From the NCBI RefSeq assembly GCF_006968745.1, contig NZ_CP030118.1:124001-188000 (forward strand): a stretch of 64,000 nucleotides of DNA, written 5' to 3'. Source of the stretch: Brasilonema sennae CENA114 (GTDB lineage: Bacteria > Cyanobacteriota > Cyanobacteriia > Cyanobacteriales > Nostocaceae). Shown here piece by piece: positions 16,573-27,440 of this stretch; position 1 is the stretch's first letter; each line of letters starts with the position of its first letter. A program made the position numbers and the translations under genes. A model generated the notes under the pieces. The model searched no databases and had not been told where the DNA came from. It was given only the letters and a program-made list of their open reading frames with translations.

Positions 16573-18041
16573 TTCTTTTCCTGTTCCTGCTTTTTCTGAA
16601 TCATGTAATCTGCAGGTGGGTTGAGAAAGATGCGATCGCCCCCTTTTACTCCTTCTAAAATCTGAGTTTGGTCTTTGATTTGTGCTCCGATTGTGACAGG
16701 ACGAAACTGGGGTTTATTCTTTGCATCTGGCACTAAGACACCTGTGTTACCCTTTTCAGTGACAATTGCTACAGTTGGCACGAGTAAGGCATCTTGTACT
16801 TTATCACCTAAAAAGGTCATGTTCACGTTCAAGCCAGAACGCAATTTGTCTCGTCCTGTATCAATTGCCACCCGGATCTGGAACAATGTGACACCTTCTT
16901 CCTTGACTGCTTCAGGAGCAATCAAGCGCACATGACCTTTAAATACTTGATCAGGATAGGCATCGGCGACAATTTCTACCTGCTGCCCCTGCTTAATTCT
17001 ACCTATATCAGCTTCTGGGACACTCGCCAGAACTTCTAAGCCGCGTGCGACAGCAACAACAGAACTAGAAGTTGCCGATGCACTTGAGGAAGCGGAAGTT
17101 GTTGGTGTGACGTACGCACCAACATTGGCGTACTTCTGGGTGACAATTCCGGAAAAGGGAGCGCGGATAATCGTATTGTCTAAATTTACTTGCTCTGTTT
17201 TTAACTTAGCTTGAGCAGCTCCAACAGCTGCTTTACGTTGGGCAATTTCCTCAGGACGGGAACCTGCTTGTGATAATTGCAAAGCTGCTCGTGATTCAGC
17301 AACTGTTGCTTCTTTTTGAGAAACTTCTTCAGAACGAGTGCCAATTTGTTGTAGAGATAGGCGTTTTTCCGCTTCTAGCAAACTCGCCTTAGCAGCATTA
17401 TCTTCACTTATGGCTTGGTCAAGCAATTGTTTTTTCTCAGCTCCCTGCTGGTAGAGAGATTGGTAACGCTTGAGTTGTTCGGTTGTATATTTAGCCTTTG
17501 CTTGAGCGGCATCTACTTGAGCTTGTGCCTGGGCAATTTCTTGAGGACGATTTCCTGCACGCGCTTGAGCCAGTTGTGCCTCTGCTTGTGCTAAACGTGC
17601 TTTTGCTTGATCAATTTCTTGAGGACGATTCCCAGCAACGACTTGATCCAACTGTGCTTGGTTCTGTGCTAAGTTTGCACGAGCCTCAGCGATTCGTGCT
17701 TGAATATCTGCACTGTCCATCTTGGCAATAATTTGCCCTTGGGTAACCTTGTCGCCTTGTTCAACATACAACTGTACCAGAGTTCCAGAGTTTTTCGGGC
17801 TGATATTCACGCTTTGAACAGGCTGCACTATACCACTAGCAGAAATTCGCACAGTCACATCTTTGGCTTCTACTGGGACAGTCAGTGCAGTTATGTCTTG
17901 TTTGCTTGTCCCCCGATTGACAACTGTGTATGTTGTGGTTGCACCAATCACCAATACTCCAGCTGCTACTAAACCAATCAACCAGCGTGCTGGGTGCTTA
18001 ACTTTTTTATCAATTACAGGAGTTTCTAAGTATGTAGTCAT
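16569..18041 (-). CDS. MacA/DevB-type membrane fusion (HlyD-family) protein
   Basis: A 490-residue periplasmic adaptor. A transmembrane anchor (about 20-42) is followed by a biotinyl-lipoyl half-motif (SGTLVQLYVEQGDKVTQGQ, about 89-107), a long alpha-hairpin (about 115-280), the second lipoyl half (IIRAPFSGIVTQKYANVGAYV) and a beta-barrel. The hairpin contains several copies of a unit around AGNRPQEI(D/A)QA(K/Q)A, repeated with variants GTRSEEVSQKEA and GSRPEEIAQRKA, indicating expansion by internal duplication. A Ser/Ala-rich insert (TTSASSSASATSSS) follows the second lipoyl half. It is first in the exporter operon; the outer-membrane partner (TolC/HgdD-like) is not in the window. Confidence 0.92.
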   Translation of the reverse strand: MTTYLETPVIDKKVKHPARWLIGLVAAGVLVIGATTTYTVVNRGTSKQDITALTVPVEAKDVTVRISASGIVQPVQSVNISPKNSGTLVQLYVEQGDKVTQGQIIAKMDSADIQARIAEARANLAQNQAQLDQVVAGNRPQEIDQAKARLAQAEAQLAQARAGNRPQEIAQAQAQVDAAQAKAKYTTEQLKRYQSLYQQGAEKKQLLDQAISEDNAAKASLLEAEKRLSLQQIGTRSEEVSQKEATVAESRAALQLSQAGSRPEEIAQRKAAVGAAQAKLKTEQVNLDNTIIRAPFSGIVTQKYANVGAYVTPTTSASSSASATSSSVVAVARGLEVLASVPEADIGRIKQGQQVEIVADAYPDQVFKGHVRLIAPEAVKEEGVTLFQIRVAIDTGRDKLRSGLNVNMTFLGDKVQDALLVPTVAIVTEKGNTGVLVPDAKNKPQFRPVTIGAQIKDQTQILEGVKGGDRIFLNPPADYMIQKKQEQEKK

Positions 18042-18849
18042 AATAGATTGTCATGATAATAGCTTGATATCAGCGTCTTTAAGTGTAAGACCAAAACGAA
18101 TAATTTAGAGTTTTTACAATTTTTAGAAGGCTTTTGAAAATAAAGTTATTAATAAATCAATGACTATGTAAACATCTAAAATATACAGTAGCTTAATATA
18201 TCTTCATCTTATTGGTCAATGCTTCGTTATGACTTCACCTGAATGGGTGACTTTTACAGTTATTATGAACACTATAAATTTTGCGTCAATTGCCATTTTT
18301 TGGAAGAATGATAGTTCTACAGCCAGACAAAAAGGGGGAAAACACAGTCGCACCTGATCTTTAATATTCTGACTTTAGTTGTCTAAATCATTAGCTTGTC
18401 GTTGAAAATTTAACTCGGGTACTGGTATAGCATGATATTGTTTAAGCGATACGCATGATTGCGTCTGCGCTCCACGGAATCGCTTTTTGACAACAAGCGA
18501 TCTGCCGCTATGCTGCAGCGTTTGCGCAGCGCCAAAGTCTGCCGGGGGGATACTCCCCCCGGCGAGCTTTGCCCCTTAGGGGCTAGCTATCGCCACGGTT
18601 GTCATCCACAATAGCTGCGACTCTATTACAAAACAGCGGCGGCAAAGCACATTCAGTGATGGGGATAGGGTAAAAGCCGCCCCGCCAGAGTCCAGTGTCA
18701 ATGCCCGGACAGGGAAAAGATTAAAAGGGAAAGGGGAAAGGGAACCTCAGAACTAAACTTAGGGGTGACGCCTTACCCAACCCTAAAGAATTTTCTTCTC
18801 CCCGACACTCCCACACTCTTACACCCTTACATCCATACCCCCCTAGTTT
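18042..18849. other. 808-bp intergenic region with GC-rich palindromes
   Basis: No gene is visible. The left part is AT-rich. From about 18440 to 18620 it becomes GC-rich and repetitive, including the strong hairpin GCCGGGGGGA (18541-18550), loop TAC, TCCCCCCGGC (18554-18563), and a GCCCCTTAGGGGC palindrome just after. A purine-rich AAAGGGAAAGGGGAAAGGGAA tract (about 18720-18745, given as region) precedes the TPR gene. These are typical dispersed repeats of filamentous cyanobacteria. Confidence 0.6.
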
Positions 18850-18960
18850 TTGTCAGAGAATACGCTTGTACTCTTGTTTGTAAAAGTTTGCTGTCGTCAA
18901 CAGTGGAAATCGTTTAAGCTAACGGAAAGATTCTTTCATTCTTGGCAAAAAGGCGGTAGT

Positions 18961-19854
18961 GTGCCTAAACGGATTGGTTTGATTTCTCTTTTGGTTGTTT
19001 GTTGTGGTTTGTCCATACCTCAACCTACCAATGCACAAGCATTAGTACCTCATACACTGCAACTTGATGCGGCGAAGTTGGAGCAGCAGGGTTTAGGTTT
19101 GGCAAAGGAAGCAGCACAACTCGCGCAGTTTCAACAGTTTGAACTCGCTCTACCAAGAGCTCGCTTAGCATCACAACTGGCTCCTAAGAACGATAAAGTG
19201 TGGTTTCTCTTAGGTGGGTTGTATTTGCAAAGTAAAAAATTGGATGATAGTATTAACGCTCTGAAAAAAGCACAATCTCTCAATCCAAAAAATGGCGACG
19301 TTCAGTTTGCTTTGGGTTCGGCTTACTTTCAGCAGCAAAAGTACCAAGTAGCTGCGAGTTACTACCAGCAGGGTTTGAACTTAAAGCCCAATGATCCAGA
19401 GGGATTGTTTGATTTGGGCAATGCTTACTACATGCAGAATAAACTTCCAGACGCCCTCATCCAATATAAAAAAGCTGTTTCCTTTAACAAAAAATTCTGG
19501 CCCGCCATTAACAATGTTGGATTAATTTTGTATGAACAGGGTGATATCCAGGGCGCAATTAAGCAATGGCAAGACGCTGTTGGGATGGAGAAACAAGCCG
19601 CAGAACCCTTATTAGCATTGGCAGTAGCTTTATATGCCAAAGGCGATCAAAGACAAGCCCTAGCTATGGGACAAGCTGCAGTCCGCATTGATGAACGCTA
19701 TGCTGATTTAGATTTTCTTAAACAAAATCTTTGGGGCACACGCTTGCTGTCTGATACGAAAAAATTCTTAGAATTACCTGGCATTCAAGCTGCTCTCCAG
19801 CAACGTGAAGAACCTTCAAATTCGACCACCAGGCAACGAATGACCCCTCAGTAA
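18961..19854 (+). CDS. Exported TPR-repeat protein
   Basis: Starting at the GTG at 18961 the protein is about 297 residues with a signal peptide (VPKRIGLISLLVVCCGLS, cleavage near TNAQA) and a possible AGGCGG ribosome site. The frame stays open to a TTG at 18850, which would add 37 residues, and some relatives may use such a longer start. At least five TPR units follow (for example VWFLLGGLYLQSKKLDDSIN, VQFALGSAYFQQQKYQVAAS, GLFDLGNAYYMQNKLPDALI), ending in a Gln/Ser-rich tail. TPRs mediate protein contacts; partner unknown, location periplasmic. Confidence 0.85.
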   Translation: MPKRIGLISLLVVCCGLSIPQPTNAQALVPHTLQLDAAKLEQQGLGLAKEAAQLAQFQQFELALPRARLASQLAPKNDKVWFLLGGLYLQSKKLDDSINALKKAQSLNPKNGDVQFALGSAYFQQQKYQVAASYYQQGLNLKPNDPEGLFDLGNAYYMQNKLPDALIQYKKAVSFNKKFWPAINNVGLILYEQGDIQGAIKQWQDAVGMEKQAAEPLLALAVALYAKGDQRQALAMGQAAVRIDERYADLDFLKQNLWGTRLLSDTKKFLELPGIQAALQQREEPSNSTTRQRMTPQ

Positions 19855-19890
19855 AGAAGGAGGGAAGGAGGGAAGGAGGGAAGGAAGAAA
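19853..19890. repeat. 8-bp purine tandem repeat
   Basis: Directly after the TPR gene, units of GGAGGGAA are repeated about four times and then degrade. It is a short tandem repeat of the type frequent in filamentous cyanobacteria. Confidence 0.8.
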
Positions 19891-20152
19891 GCAGGGAAGA
19901 ATATTTTCCCACACTTGTTCAGTTCCACACTCTCATACTCCCACACTCCCTCACTCTCCCCATGGCTACTTGCTGAAAATCTCATCTAATAGTACATATA
20001 TATTATTCTATCAATGAAGCAGTAGCTCAATCGCAATCTATGTGTTGAGCTACTGTTCGAGGTATGTTCTTAAGAAAAGGACACTACTATGGAAATGTGC
20101 TAAATGCAGTTTACCGTGGGGAAAATATTCTTTTATGCCCCAAATGGTGTGT

Positions 20153-20557
20153 TCAGTTGTTCTGTTGAGGTAGCAGTGCCAAGATCTGGTCAACAAACTG
20201 TTGGTGGTCCACAATCGGCTTAGATATGTAGCCATCAGCACCACTTTGTTTGAGAAAGTTCTCGCGATCGCCTTCCATAGCGTGTGCTGTTACCAAAATA
20301 ATAGGTAAAATAGCTGTTTGCGGATCGGATTTTAGCATTTGTGTAATTTTGATACCATCAACAGACTTACCTTGGTAAACACTTCTTGACAGAGAAACAT
20401 CCATCAAGATAATGTCAACTTCTCCCGATTGGGCAATTTTGATAACTTCTTCTACATTTTCAGTATGTTTCACCTGCAAGCCACCTCGCTTAGTCAAGAT
20501 TTTGGAAAAAACGCGAGCATTAATCAGATCATCTTCGACAATCAAAACAGTTTTCAT
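20153..20557 (-). CDS. Single-domain response regulator (CheY-like)
   Basis: A 134-residue receiver domain with no output domain. Acidic residues E8-D10 in VLIVEDDLINA, phosphoacceptor D53 in IILMDVSLS, Thr/Ser in LVTAHAM and Lys in YISKPIVDH are all present. VEDDLINARVFSKIL and the SKPI motif are typical of hybrid-kinase or DivK-like receivers (the DivK/Rcp class). It would relay phosphate to or from an unlinked kinase. It is transcribed divergently from the gyrase-like gene. Confidence 0.9.
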   Translation of the reverse strand: MKTVLIVEDDLINARVFSKILTKRGGLQVKHTENVEEVIKIAQSGEVDIILMDVSLSRSVYQGKSVDGIKITQMLKSDPQTAILPIILVTAHAMEGDRENFLKQSGADGYISKPIVDHQQFVDQILALLPQQNN

Positions 20558-20814
20558 GAGAATTTGACTTTTGTTTGTGCATCTTAACTAAAAGCACACA
20601 GGCTAGTGAACAGGACAATACCATCTAATTAAAACTTTGTGTGCTTTCTTTGAAATAATCAATATAAATCTTTGTCAACAAGGATAATACTACTGCTTTC
20701 TATCCTGTGACTATCAAGATTGTGTAATGAAGAGTATTTCATCCGTGATGCTGTGGTTGCTGCAGTCTTCGTTAACGGCAAATTCTGTGTAGTGGAAATT
20801 TAGGAAAAAAACTC

Positions 20815-23334
20815 ATGGCAAAACAGTTAAACCTTCTCTGTGAGGGACAGGTCATTACCACAGCCTTGCATACCGAGATGCAACGGTCTTATCTCGAATA
20901 TGCCATGAGTGTCATTGTTGGGCGAGCGTTACCAGATGTGCGAGATGGCTTAAAGCCAGTTCACCGACGCATTTTGTATGCCATGCACGAATTAGGGCTG
21001 ACGCCGGATCGACCCTATCGTAAGTGCGCGCGTGTGGTGGGAGACGTGTTAGGTAAGTATCACCCTCACGGTGACCAAGCAGTTTATGATGCCTTAGTCA
21101 GGCTGGTACAGGACTTTTCCAGTCGCTATCCTTTACTAGCAGGACATGGTAATTTCGGGAGTGTGGATAATGACCCGCCTGCGGCGATGCGTTATACAGA
21201 AACGCGTCTTTCACCTATCAGCCACGAGGGAATGCTGACGGAAATTGGTGAAGAAACGGTGGATTTTATCGGTAACTTCGATAATTCCCAACAAGAACCA
21301 ACCGTATTACCAGCACAGTTACCATTTCTCTTGCTCAATGGCAGTTCTGGTATTGCTGTGGGGATGGCGACGAATATTCCACCGCATAACTCAGGGGAAG
21401 TGATAGATGGGTTGATAGCATTAATCGATAACCCCGATTTAAGTAATGAAAAATTATTTGAGATCATTCCTGGACCAGATTTTCCCACTGGTGGTGAAAT
21501 TGTAGGTAACGCTGGAATAAAAGAAGCGTACACCACAAGTCGAGGCAGTATTGTGCTGCGGGGAATTGCCCAAATTGAGGAAGTTGCGCAAAGTAAGGGA
21601 AACAAACGGCGGACAGCAATTGTGGTTACAGAATTGCCTTATCAGGTGAATAAGGCTGGTTGGATTGAGAAAGTCGCGGACTTAGTAAATCAAGGTCGGC
21701 TTCAAGGAATTGCAGATCTTCGCGATGAAAGCGATCGCCAGGGAATGCGCGTCGTGATTGAACTCAAACGCGATACCAATCCTCAAGAAGTTCTCCAGAA
21801 TTTGTATCACCAAACCGCCTTGCAAAGCAACTTTGGGGCGATTCTCCTCGCCTTGGTGGATGGACAACCGCGTCAGTTGAGCTTGCGTCAACTGTTGCAG
21901 GAGTTTTTAAGTTTTCGGGAGCAAACACTGAACCGTCGCTACTCTCATGAATTGGATAAGGCTCAAACTCGGCTGCATTTGGTTGAAGGTTTACTCAAAG
22001 CACTATCTCACGTAGATGAGGTTGTAGAGATTTTACGAAGTGCTGCTGATGGGACTACAGCAAAAATGAGCTTGCAAAACCGACTGGATTTGAGTGAGGT
22101 GCAAGCGGATGCAATTTTGGCTATGCCATTGCGACGTTTAACGAATTTAGAACAGCAAAACTTACACAAGGAGTATGAGCAACTCAATGAGCAAATTCAG
22201 TTGTTGCGCACGTTGCTGGACGATAGACGAGAATTATTGAAGTCACTCAAAAAAGATTTGCGATCGCTCAAGCGCAAATACAATGATGATCGTCGGACTA
22301 GGATAGCACAGGAGCATACCAGCAGGGGAGATCTTGAAAACAAGAGCACCAGAGCACAGGAGGATATAGAAAATACAAAATCCAAACTTGAAAATCCTAA
22401 ACTGGAAGCACCGTCAGAACAAGTCGTATTAGAGTTTACGCACAGGGGATATGTACGTCGCTCTCAACCTTCACCCCGAAAGGCGAGAACTGACAACGGT
22501 ACATCCGATAATGATATCGTGCTCAAAAGTGTGTTAACTGACACAACAAAAGACTTGCTGGTACTCACCAGTGGGGGTAAGGTTTACCCAGTGAATGTAG
22601 CGGATATCCCTCCCAGCAGTGGACGTTCTGCACGGGGAACACCATTGATTACCTTGCTCTCAAATTCTGCTCAGCAGGACGCTCAAGAAGGTGTGATTAA
22701 CCGCTTTGTATTACCAGATGATCCAGAAAATAGTGAGATTGTTCTTTTGACTAAGCAAGGAAGAATCAAGCGTTTGTCCTTGACAGAATTGACTAACCTC
22801 ACTCGTCGTGGAATAACTATCTTGAAACTCAAAGACGACGATGAATTGTTATCCACTTCACTCACCACTGGAAGGGAACATTTGGTTTTAGCAAGTTCGG
22901 GTGGGCGAGTCTTGAAGTTTGAGGTTAATGAGAATCAATTCCCGATTATGGGTCGCGCTGCGATGGGTCTGCAAGGTTTACGCGTGCGCCAGCAAGAAGA
23001 AATGGTTGGTTGTGTGACTTCAAACACAAAGGAAAACCTGTTACTGGTAACTCAACTGGGATACGCTAAGCGCATTCCTGTAAGTGGTTTGCGGGCGGCG
23101 AATCGGGGTGATATCGGAACTCAAACCTTTAAATTCAGCAACAAGACTGACATTTTAGCAGGAATTGTACGAGCGATCGCAGGTGCTGAGGTGGCTGTAG
23201 TTACCAATCACCAACGGCTGGTACGCCTTGGAGTGGAAACAGTTCCAATCTTGGGTAAAGATAGCCCTGGTGAAAGTATTCTTCAACTTAGTCGTGAAGA
23301 AAAAATCATTTCTGTGATTGAACTACACTCGTAA
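20815..23334 (+). CDS. DNA gyrase/topoisomerase IV subunit A
   Basis: An 839-residue type IIA topoisomerase A subunit. The breakage domain has [30 protein letters not shown] and the active-site Arg126-Tyr127 in AAMRYTETR. The C-terminal beta-pinwheel (about 535-835) has recurrent blades such as [26 protein letters not shown] and [13 protein letters not shown]. No canonical GyrA-box (QRRGGKG-like) is visible in the first blade, which instead has [20 protein letters not shown] charged insert of about 45 residues (around 490-545) precedes the pinwheel. The missing box favours a ParC-like, relaxing or decatenating enzyme over a supercoiling gyrase, so I withhold the symbol. The partner GyrB is at 28.7-30.7 kb. 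Confidence 0.93.
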   Translation: MAKQLNLLCEGQVITTALHTEMQRSYLEYAMSVIVGRALPDVRDGLKPVHRRILYAMHELGLTPDRPYRKCARVVGDVLGKYHPHGDQAVYDALVRLVQDFSSRYPLLAGHGNFGSVDNDPPAAMRYTETRLSPISHEGMLTEIGEETVDFIGNFDNSQQEPTVLPAQLPFLLLNGSSGIAVGMATNIPPHNSGEVIDGLIALIDNPDLSNEKLFEIIPGPDFPTGGEIVGNAGIKEAYTTSRGSIVLRGIAQIEEVAQSKGNKRRTAIVVTELPYQVNKAGWIEKVADLVNQGRLQGIADLRDESDRQGMRVVIELKRDTNPQEVLQNLYHQTALQSNFGAILLALVDGQPRQLSLRQLLQEFLSFREQTLNRRYSHELDKAQTRLHLVEGLLKALSHVDEVVEILRSAADGTTAKMSLQNRLDLSEVQADAILAMPLRRLTNLEQQNLHKEYEQLNEQIQLLRTLLDDRRELLKSLKKDLRSLKRKYNDDRRTRIAQEHTSRGDLENKSTRAQEDIENTKSKLENPKLEAPSEQVVLEFTHRGYVRRSQPSPRKARTDNGTSDNDIVLKSVLTDTTKDLLVLTSGGKVYPVNVADIPPSSGRSARGTPLITLLSNSAQQDAQEGVINRFVLPDDPENSEIVLLTKQGRIKRLSLTELTNLTRRGITILKLKDDDELLSTSLTTGREHLVLASSGGRVLKFEVNENQFPIMGRAAMGLQGLRVRQQEEMVGCVTSNTKENLLLVTQLGYAKRIPVSGLRAANRGDIGTQTFKFSNKTDILAGIVRAIAGAEVAVVTNHQRLVRLGVETVPILGKDSPGESILQLSREEKIISVIELHS

Positions 23335-23618
23335 TGCTCAGTCTACAACTCTGGTCTAGGGATACTATGCTGATCATTGCTGGGTAATTGCTAGGCAGTG
23401 CCCATCCCAATACCGTTCGGTTAAGAAATTTACTCGTTGATGCAGGCTGGGGCAGCTGGGGGAGTCAAGAGGCAGGGGGCAAAGAACTAATTGTCCAATA
23501 ATTCTTTCCTCCCCTGCAACCCAAGCGCTTATCCGAACTATATTGGTGCCCACTCTACAAATACTTTCACTTAACCGTAAGTACTAGCGTAAGTTAAGCT
23601 GTGCTCGCTTAGCCTCAG

Positions 23619-24185
23619 TTACGGAGTCGCGCTATAAAACAAGTAGTCAGAAGTGTAATTGACTCGCTTTTGGGTGCCTACACTCTTGTTTTGACATCCT
23701 TGAACGGGGGGTTTGCCACCCACAGTATTCACCCGTTGGATGTATGTTGTCTTACTTAATATGCCATTACCCTGCTGAGATTTGGCTTGAAGCAGTAACC
23801 AAGGAATTGCATTGGGGTTGGGTGAATCAAAGATTGCTTTGACCTGACCTACGACTTTACTACCATCCTTTGCCTCCCAAGTAGGACCTGCGTAGTGCTT
23901 GATATTGTTCTTACCTTGTGCGTCAAACAGTTTAGCCTCGGGTGCTACAAACGTCCACTCAAATTGGTTGGGGTTACCGGATTTCGCTTTGCATTGATAA
24001 ATTTGTACTCCTGTAGCCCTCTCCCCAAACTGTAATACTTGATTTGGCGGTACCTTTAAGTTGTTAGGAAGCTGAGGCGGCGCAATTGTCCTCTGTTGTG
24101 GCGTTTGAGCCACACTAACCTGTGCAATCAGTAATGGAAGTAGTAGGAAGCATATCTGTTTGCACTTCATTTTTAGTTTCATCAT
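23619..24185 (-). CDS. DUF3455 domain-containing secreted protein
   Basis: A 188-residue protein with a signal peptide (CFLLLPLLIAQVSVAQ). The mature part matches the DUF3455 pattern: PPNQVLQFGERATGVQIYQC, EWTFVAPEAKLFDAQG, HYAGPTWEAKDGSKVVG and a conserved late Cys in VQGCQ. Function is unknown; homologues occur in plants, fungi and bacteria as secreted or vacuolar proteins. Three Met codons lie close together at the start; the first follows GAGG by one base, so the second or third may be the real start. Confidence 0.85.
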   Translation of the reverse strand: MMKLKMKCKQICFLLLPLLIAQVSVAQTPQQRTIAPPQLPNNLKVPPNQVLQFGERATGVQIYQCKAKSGNPNQFEWTFVAPEAKLFDAQGKNNIKHYAGPTWEAKDGSKVVGQVKAIFDSPNPNAIPWLLLQAKSQQGNGILSKTTYIQRVNTVGGKPPVQGCQNKSVGTQKRVNYTSDYLFYSATP

Positions 24186-24314
24186 ACCTCTTCAAAAAAG
24201 GGAAATACCAATTACCTTGAAGAGATTTACTTCACAGAAAGTAAAAAATAAATCGAAAAATTGCAATAAATTTATGGCAAATGTGACACAACTTCTCAAA
24301 AATTGTTATATTAG

Positions 24315-24332
24315 TTTACATAAGGTAACAAA
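24315..24332 (+). promoter_or_regulatory. HLR1-like (RpaB-type) site upstream of hli
   Basis: TTTACATAAGGTAACAAA matches the high-light regulatory 1 consensus, two (G/T)TTACA repeats with WW and four-base spacing, with one mismatch in the second repeat (GTAACA). It lies about 30 bases before the hli start. HLR1 is bound by RpaB in cyanobacteria and is typical of hli promoters. Confidence 0.55.
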
Positions 24333-24362
24333 CCTTAAATAATTTAGTTTGGAGTGCCAGTT

Positions 24363-24542
24363 ATGACTAACGCAACAAAAACCACTACCCCTGTAATTGA
24401 TGACCGTAATTCTTGGCGTTGGGGTTTCACACCTCAAGCAGAAGTTTGGAACGGTCGCTTGGCGATGATTGGCTTTTTAGCAGCTGCTCTTATTGAGCTA
24501 TTCTCTGGTCAAGGTTTCCTACACTTCTGGGGCATTCTGTAA
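24363..24542 (+). CDS. High light-inducible protein (Hlip), chlorophyll-binding one-helix protein
   Basis: A 59-residue one-helix protein. The chlorophyll-binding motif is complete: [22 protein letters not shown], given here as the region at residues 20-41, with ExxNGRxAMIGF. Hlips bind chlorophyll and carotenoid in thylakoid membranes, protect photosystem assembly intermediates and accompany chlorophyll synthase (chlG is at 51.2 kb). The ATG at 24363 has GGAG 8 bases upstream; the GTG at 24354 overlaps that site and is unlikely. It is monocistronic with its own terminator and an HLR1-like element. Confidence 0.95.
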   Translation: MTNATKTTTPVIDDRNSWRWGFTPQAEVWNGRLAMIGFLAAALIELFSGQGFLHFWGIL

Positions 24543-24598
24543 CTTTTCAGGTTACAGACCGCCTCGCAATAAATAAATATATACATACATAAACAAAG

Positions 24599-24630
24599 AA
24601 CCTGGAAGTATTAATACTTCCAGGTTTTTC
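24599..24630 (+). terminator. Intrinsic terminator of the hli gene
   Basis: AACCTGGAAGTATT directly abuts its exact complement AATACTTCCAGGTT (stem 24599-24626) and a TTTT tail follows. It is 57 bases after the hli stop. Confidence 0.92.
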
Positions 24631-24753
24631 GCAAGCAGAATTAGCCTGTCTTCGGGTTAGTCTCAAAACAGCATTAGTTTGACAGGTATTTGTTTTTTCT
24701 CAATCATGAGTCATTTGTCTAAAATCAATGACTCATGACATAATGACTAATAA

Positions 24754-25929
24754 CTAACGGATGTACTCTTTTAAAACGCTGTTACGATTTGGGTGACGTA
24801 ACTTGCGTAGCGCTTTTGCCTCAATTTGACGAATTCGCTCACGAGTCACATTGAAAATTTGTCCAATTTCTTCTAAAGTCTTCATACGACCGTCATCTAA
24901 GCCATAACGCAATCTGAGAACATCTCTTTCACGGGGGCTAAGACTGTCGAGGACTTTTTCCAGGTCTTCTCGCAGCAGGTTTTTAGAAACTTGGTCTTCT
25001 GGTGTTTCACCATCAGACTCAATAAAATCGCCAAGTCGAGAATCTTCTTCTTTACCAATGGGCGTTTCTAGTGAAATAGGCAATTGTGCGGATTTAGCAA
25101 TAAACCGCAGTTTCTCAATTGTCATTTCCATTCTCGTAGCAATTTCTTCTTCCGTGGGTTTGCGACCCATTTCTTGAGAAAGCAGCTTGGTTGTTTTCTT
25201 GATGCGGGAAATCGTTTCGTAGAGGTGAACCGGAAGGCGGATAGTACGGGATTGATCGGCGATCGCACGGGTTATCGCCTGACGAATCCACCATGTGGCG
25301 TATGTAGAAAACTTATATCCTTTCTCGTGGTCAAACTTTTCTGCCGCGCGAATCAAACCAAGACTACCTTCTTGAATCAAGTCTTGGAAAGACAAGCCTC
25401 GATTCATATACTTCTTAGCAATTGAAACGACAAGACGCAGGTTTGATTGCACCATCTTATCTTTCGCTCTACGACCAATATGTAGCCGATAACGAAATTG
25501 TGGCATGGGTATGTGTACTGCTTCTGCCCACTCGCTGTCGTAAGGCTCACGAGCTAACTGTAGCGAAAGTTTTTCCCGCGCGCGCTCTAATTCCAGTAAA
25601 TCGGCAATCTTGCGTGCCAATTCAATTTCTTCGTCTGCACGCAACAAGCGAATCCGACCTATTTCTTGCAAGTAAAGCCTGATCGAATCTTCGGTGTAAT
25701 GCTTTTTCTTGCTTTGAGATCGACGACGCCCCTTAGCGGCTTTTCCAGACTTTAAGTCGTCCTCATCAGACTGAGGCTCTAAAAATTCATCGAGTTCGCC
25801 TTCATCGCCCGTCAGCAAGTCCTCTTCGTCGTCAATTAAGAGTTCTTCTAACTCAATCTCAGGCTGATTCATTATTTCCAGATCATCAGGCTGATATATA
25901 TTTTCGAGTACGTTGTTAGCCTGGTTCAT
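24754..25929 (-). CDS. sigA: Principal RNA polymerase sigma factor SigA (RpoD)
   Basis: A 391-residue group 1 sigma-70 factor. An acidic N-terminal region (about 1-65) is followed by a basic stretch, region 1.2 ([20 protein letters not shown]), region 2 ([39 protein letters not shown] for -10 recognition and melting), region 3 and region 4 with the -35 helix-turn-helix [33 protein letters not shown] ending is typical of cyanobacterial SigA. It directs housekeeping transcription. About 1.5 kb upstream holds no gene, leaving room for complex regulation. Confidence 0.95.
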   Translation of the reverse strand: MNQANNVLENIYQPDDLEIMNQPEIELEELLIDDEEDLLTGDEGELDEFLEPQSDEDDLKSGKAAKGRRRSQSKKKHYTEDSIRLYLQEIGRIRLLRADEEIELARKIADLLELERAREKLSLQLAREPYDSEWAEAVHIPMPQFRYRLHIGRRAKDKMVQSNLRLVVSIAKKYMNRGLSFQDLIQEGSLGLIRAAEKFDHEKGYKFSTYATWWIRQAITRAIADQSRTIRLPVHLYETISRIKKTTKLLSQEMGRKPTEEEIATRMEMTIEKLRFIAKSAQLPISLETPIGKEEDSRLGDFIESDGETPEDQVSKNLLREDLEKVLDSLSPRERDVLRLRYGLDDGRMKTLEEIGQIFNVTRERIRQIEAKALRKLRHPNRNSVLKEYIR

Positions 25930-27440
25930 GCCGCGTTCCTCATGCTCCTTGCAGAATCAATTACTTAAGATGTGCTTACTACTCTTAAGGTGAACTATTT
26001 CCCAACACAAAAGAGGGCTTTTGGCAACTTTGCCTAAGATAAATTTAGAATTTACTACACCTTCACGACAGAGTTACTCCTGGAGAGAAAGTCTGGTTGA
26101 AGGTAAATTCTTATCTTTAGTCAACGCCATGTGTGTTGCCGAGCAACATCACCTTTTACTAATTAGTCTAAATAAAGACTTTGGACTACTAAAAACAATT
26201 ACCACTCCATACAAATGAATATGACTGTTGGGAGATTCTTTTGTAAAGACTGTTCCGATTGTAGCCTGTTTCACAGAAATTGAACTGTTTTTGTGTCCTA
26301 ATCATGAAACTATTGAACAATCTAAATACTGTTCTATCAAAAGTAAGACATTGATAAAGACACCATACTTTTGTATTTTCTCCAAAACTTTTTGGAATTG
26401 CAGGGGTACTTTCATTTCAATTTCGTGTCAATACACCTGGTTCATATCTCGATCAATCTATTACTTAGAACATTCTTTACTCAGAAAAAGCATACTTTTT
26501 AGCAAATGAAATCAGAAAAGATGCTTACAGCCATTTTTACATTTCCTTTACAAGCTACTGAGTGGAGTTAAGTTAGCCAAGCGACAAGCATGTCATACAC
26601 AACCTGTCTAAGGTGGCTTTGTGTTTTCTTCCATTAGGCGTACTGTAGGCACCATGAATACAACAAATAGAGTAACTGTGGTGTTTTTGGTGGTCACTTA
26701 ACTTTGTTCTGCCAATCACTTTAACTCAGGAGTTAAGACTTTGGCAGCATCAGTTAGCTCGAAAAGGAATGTGGACTGAGCCAATCCGCTCTTAATCACA
26801 CGTTAACGCACTGTTGAAACTTCAACCTTATGAATCTTGACAAACTCTTCTTATTGTATACAAGGATAATTTTAATCAATTAAAAAAGGATTTGACAGTT
26901 AAGACTATCGATAATAACCTATTTCATGCCCAATTTCATAAGACGGGTACGAAATATACCATAGCCTGCTATCAAGTACATTAAGAAACATTTATCACCA
27001 GACTACCGTACAGATGAGCATGAATTGTTGGATAACTCTAGTTAATGGTACTAATCCCTTTTTGGTTAACTTAGAGGTCTCCAAATGTGGGAAAAAAGTA
27101 GACAGCGGCTTAAGAGAAGGCTAATAATTTAAACTATATTCTGGTTGCTCGTTTTAAGAATAGATTGCTCTAACCAGTACTTCAAGTTAACAACATATAG
27201 ACAGATATGCAGAGTATAGAGTCACGATAGTATGTTATTTTTGATACTCTTCCAAAGAAAATGAAAGATTATTTAAGTGGTTTTTCATAAATAATTTTTA
27301 TATGTGTTAGGAGTAACCTTAAATATCTTATATCTTAAGTCGGTAGTCGGTACTTTTTGGTCATGATCCGTTCTAACTAACGTGTCCTCTGAACATAGGC
27401 AAACCTGTGAGGGCGGGTTTGCCAGTGACAGTTCACTGAT
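25930..27440. other. 1.5-kb gene-free region upstream of sigA
   Basis: Only two short plus-strand frames (26021-26218 and 26228-26509) are open; neither has a recognisable domain, good ribosome site or protein-like composition. The stretch is AT-rich. A segment at 26566-26703 is bracketed by AGTTAAGT and its complement ACTTAACT about 130 bases apart, which could close a structured RNA but is weak evidence. The sigA leader and promoters must lie in the left part. Confidence 0.5.

Noticed and set aside
14325..18041. Assignment of the exporter as the heterocyst glycolipid transporter DevBCA
   Set aside because: Gene order fits, but the fusion-protein repeats and MacB-type motifs cannot separate DevBCA from other MacAB-like exporters, so no specific name was given.
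26021..26509. Two short plus-strand frames upstream of sigA
   Set aside because: No recognised domain, poor composition and no clear ribosome site; they are chance openings in AT-rich DNA.
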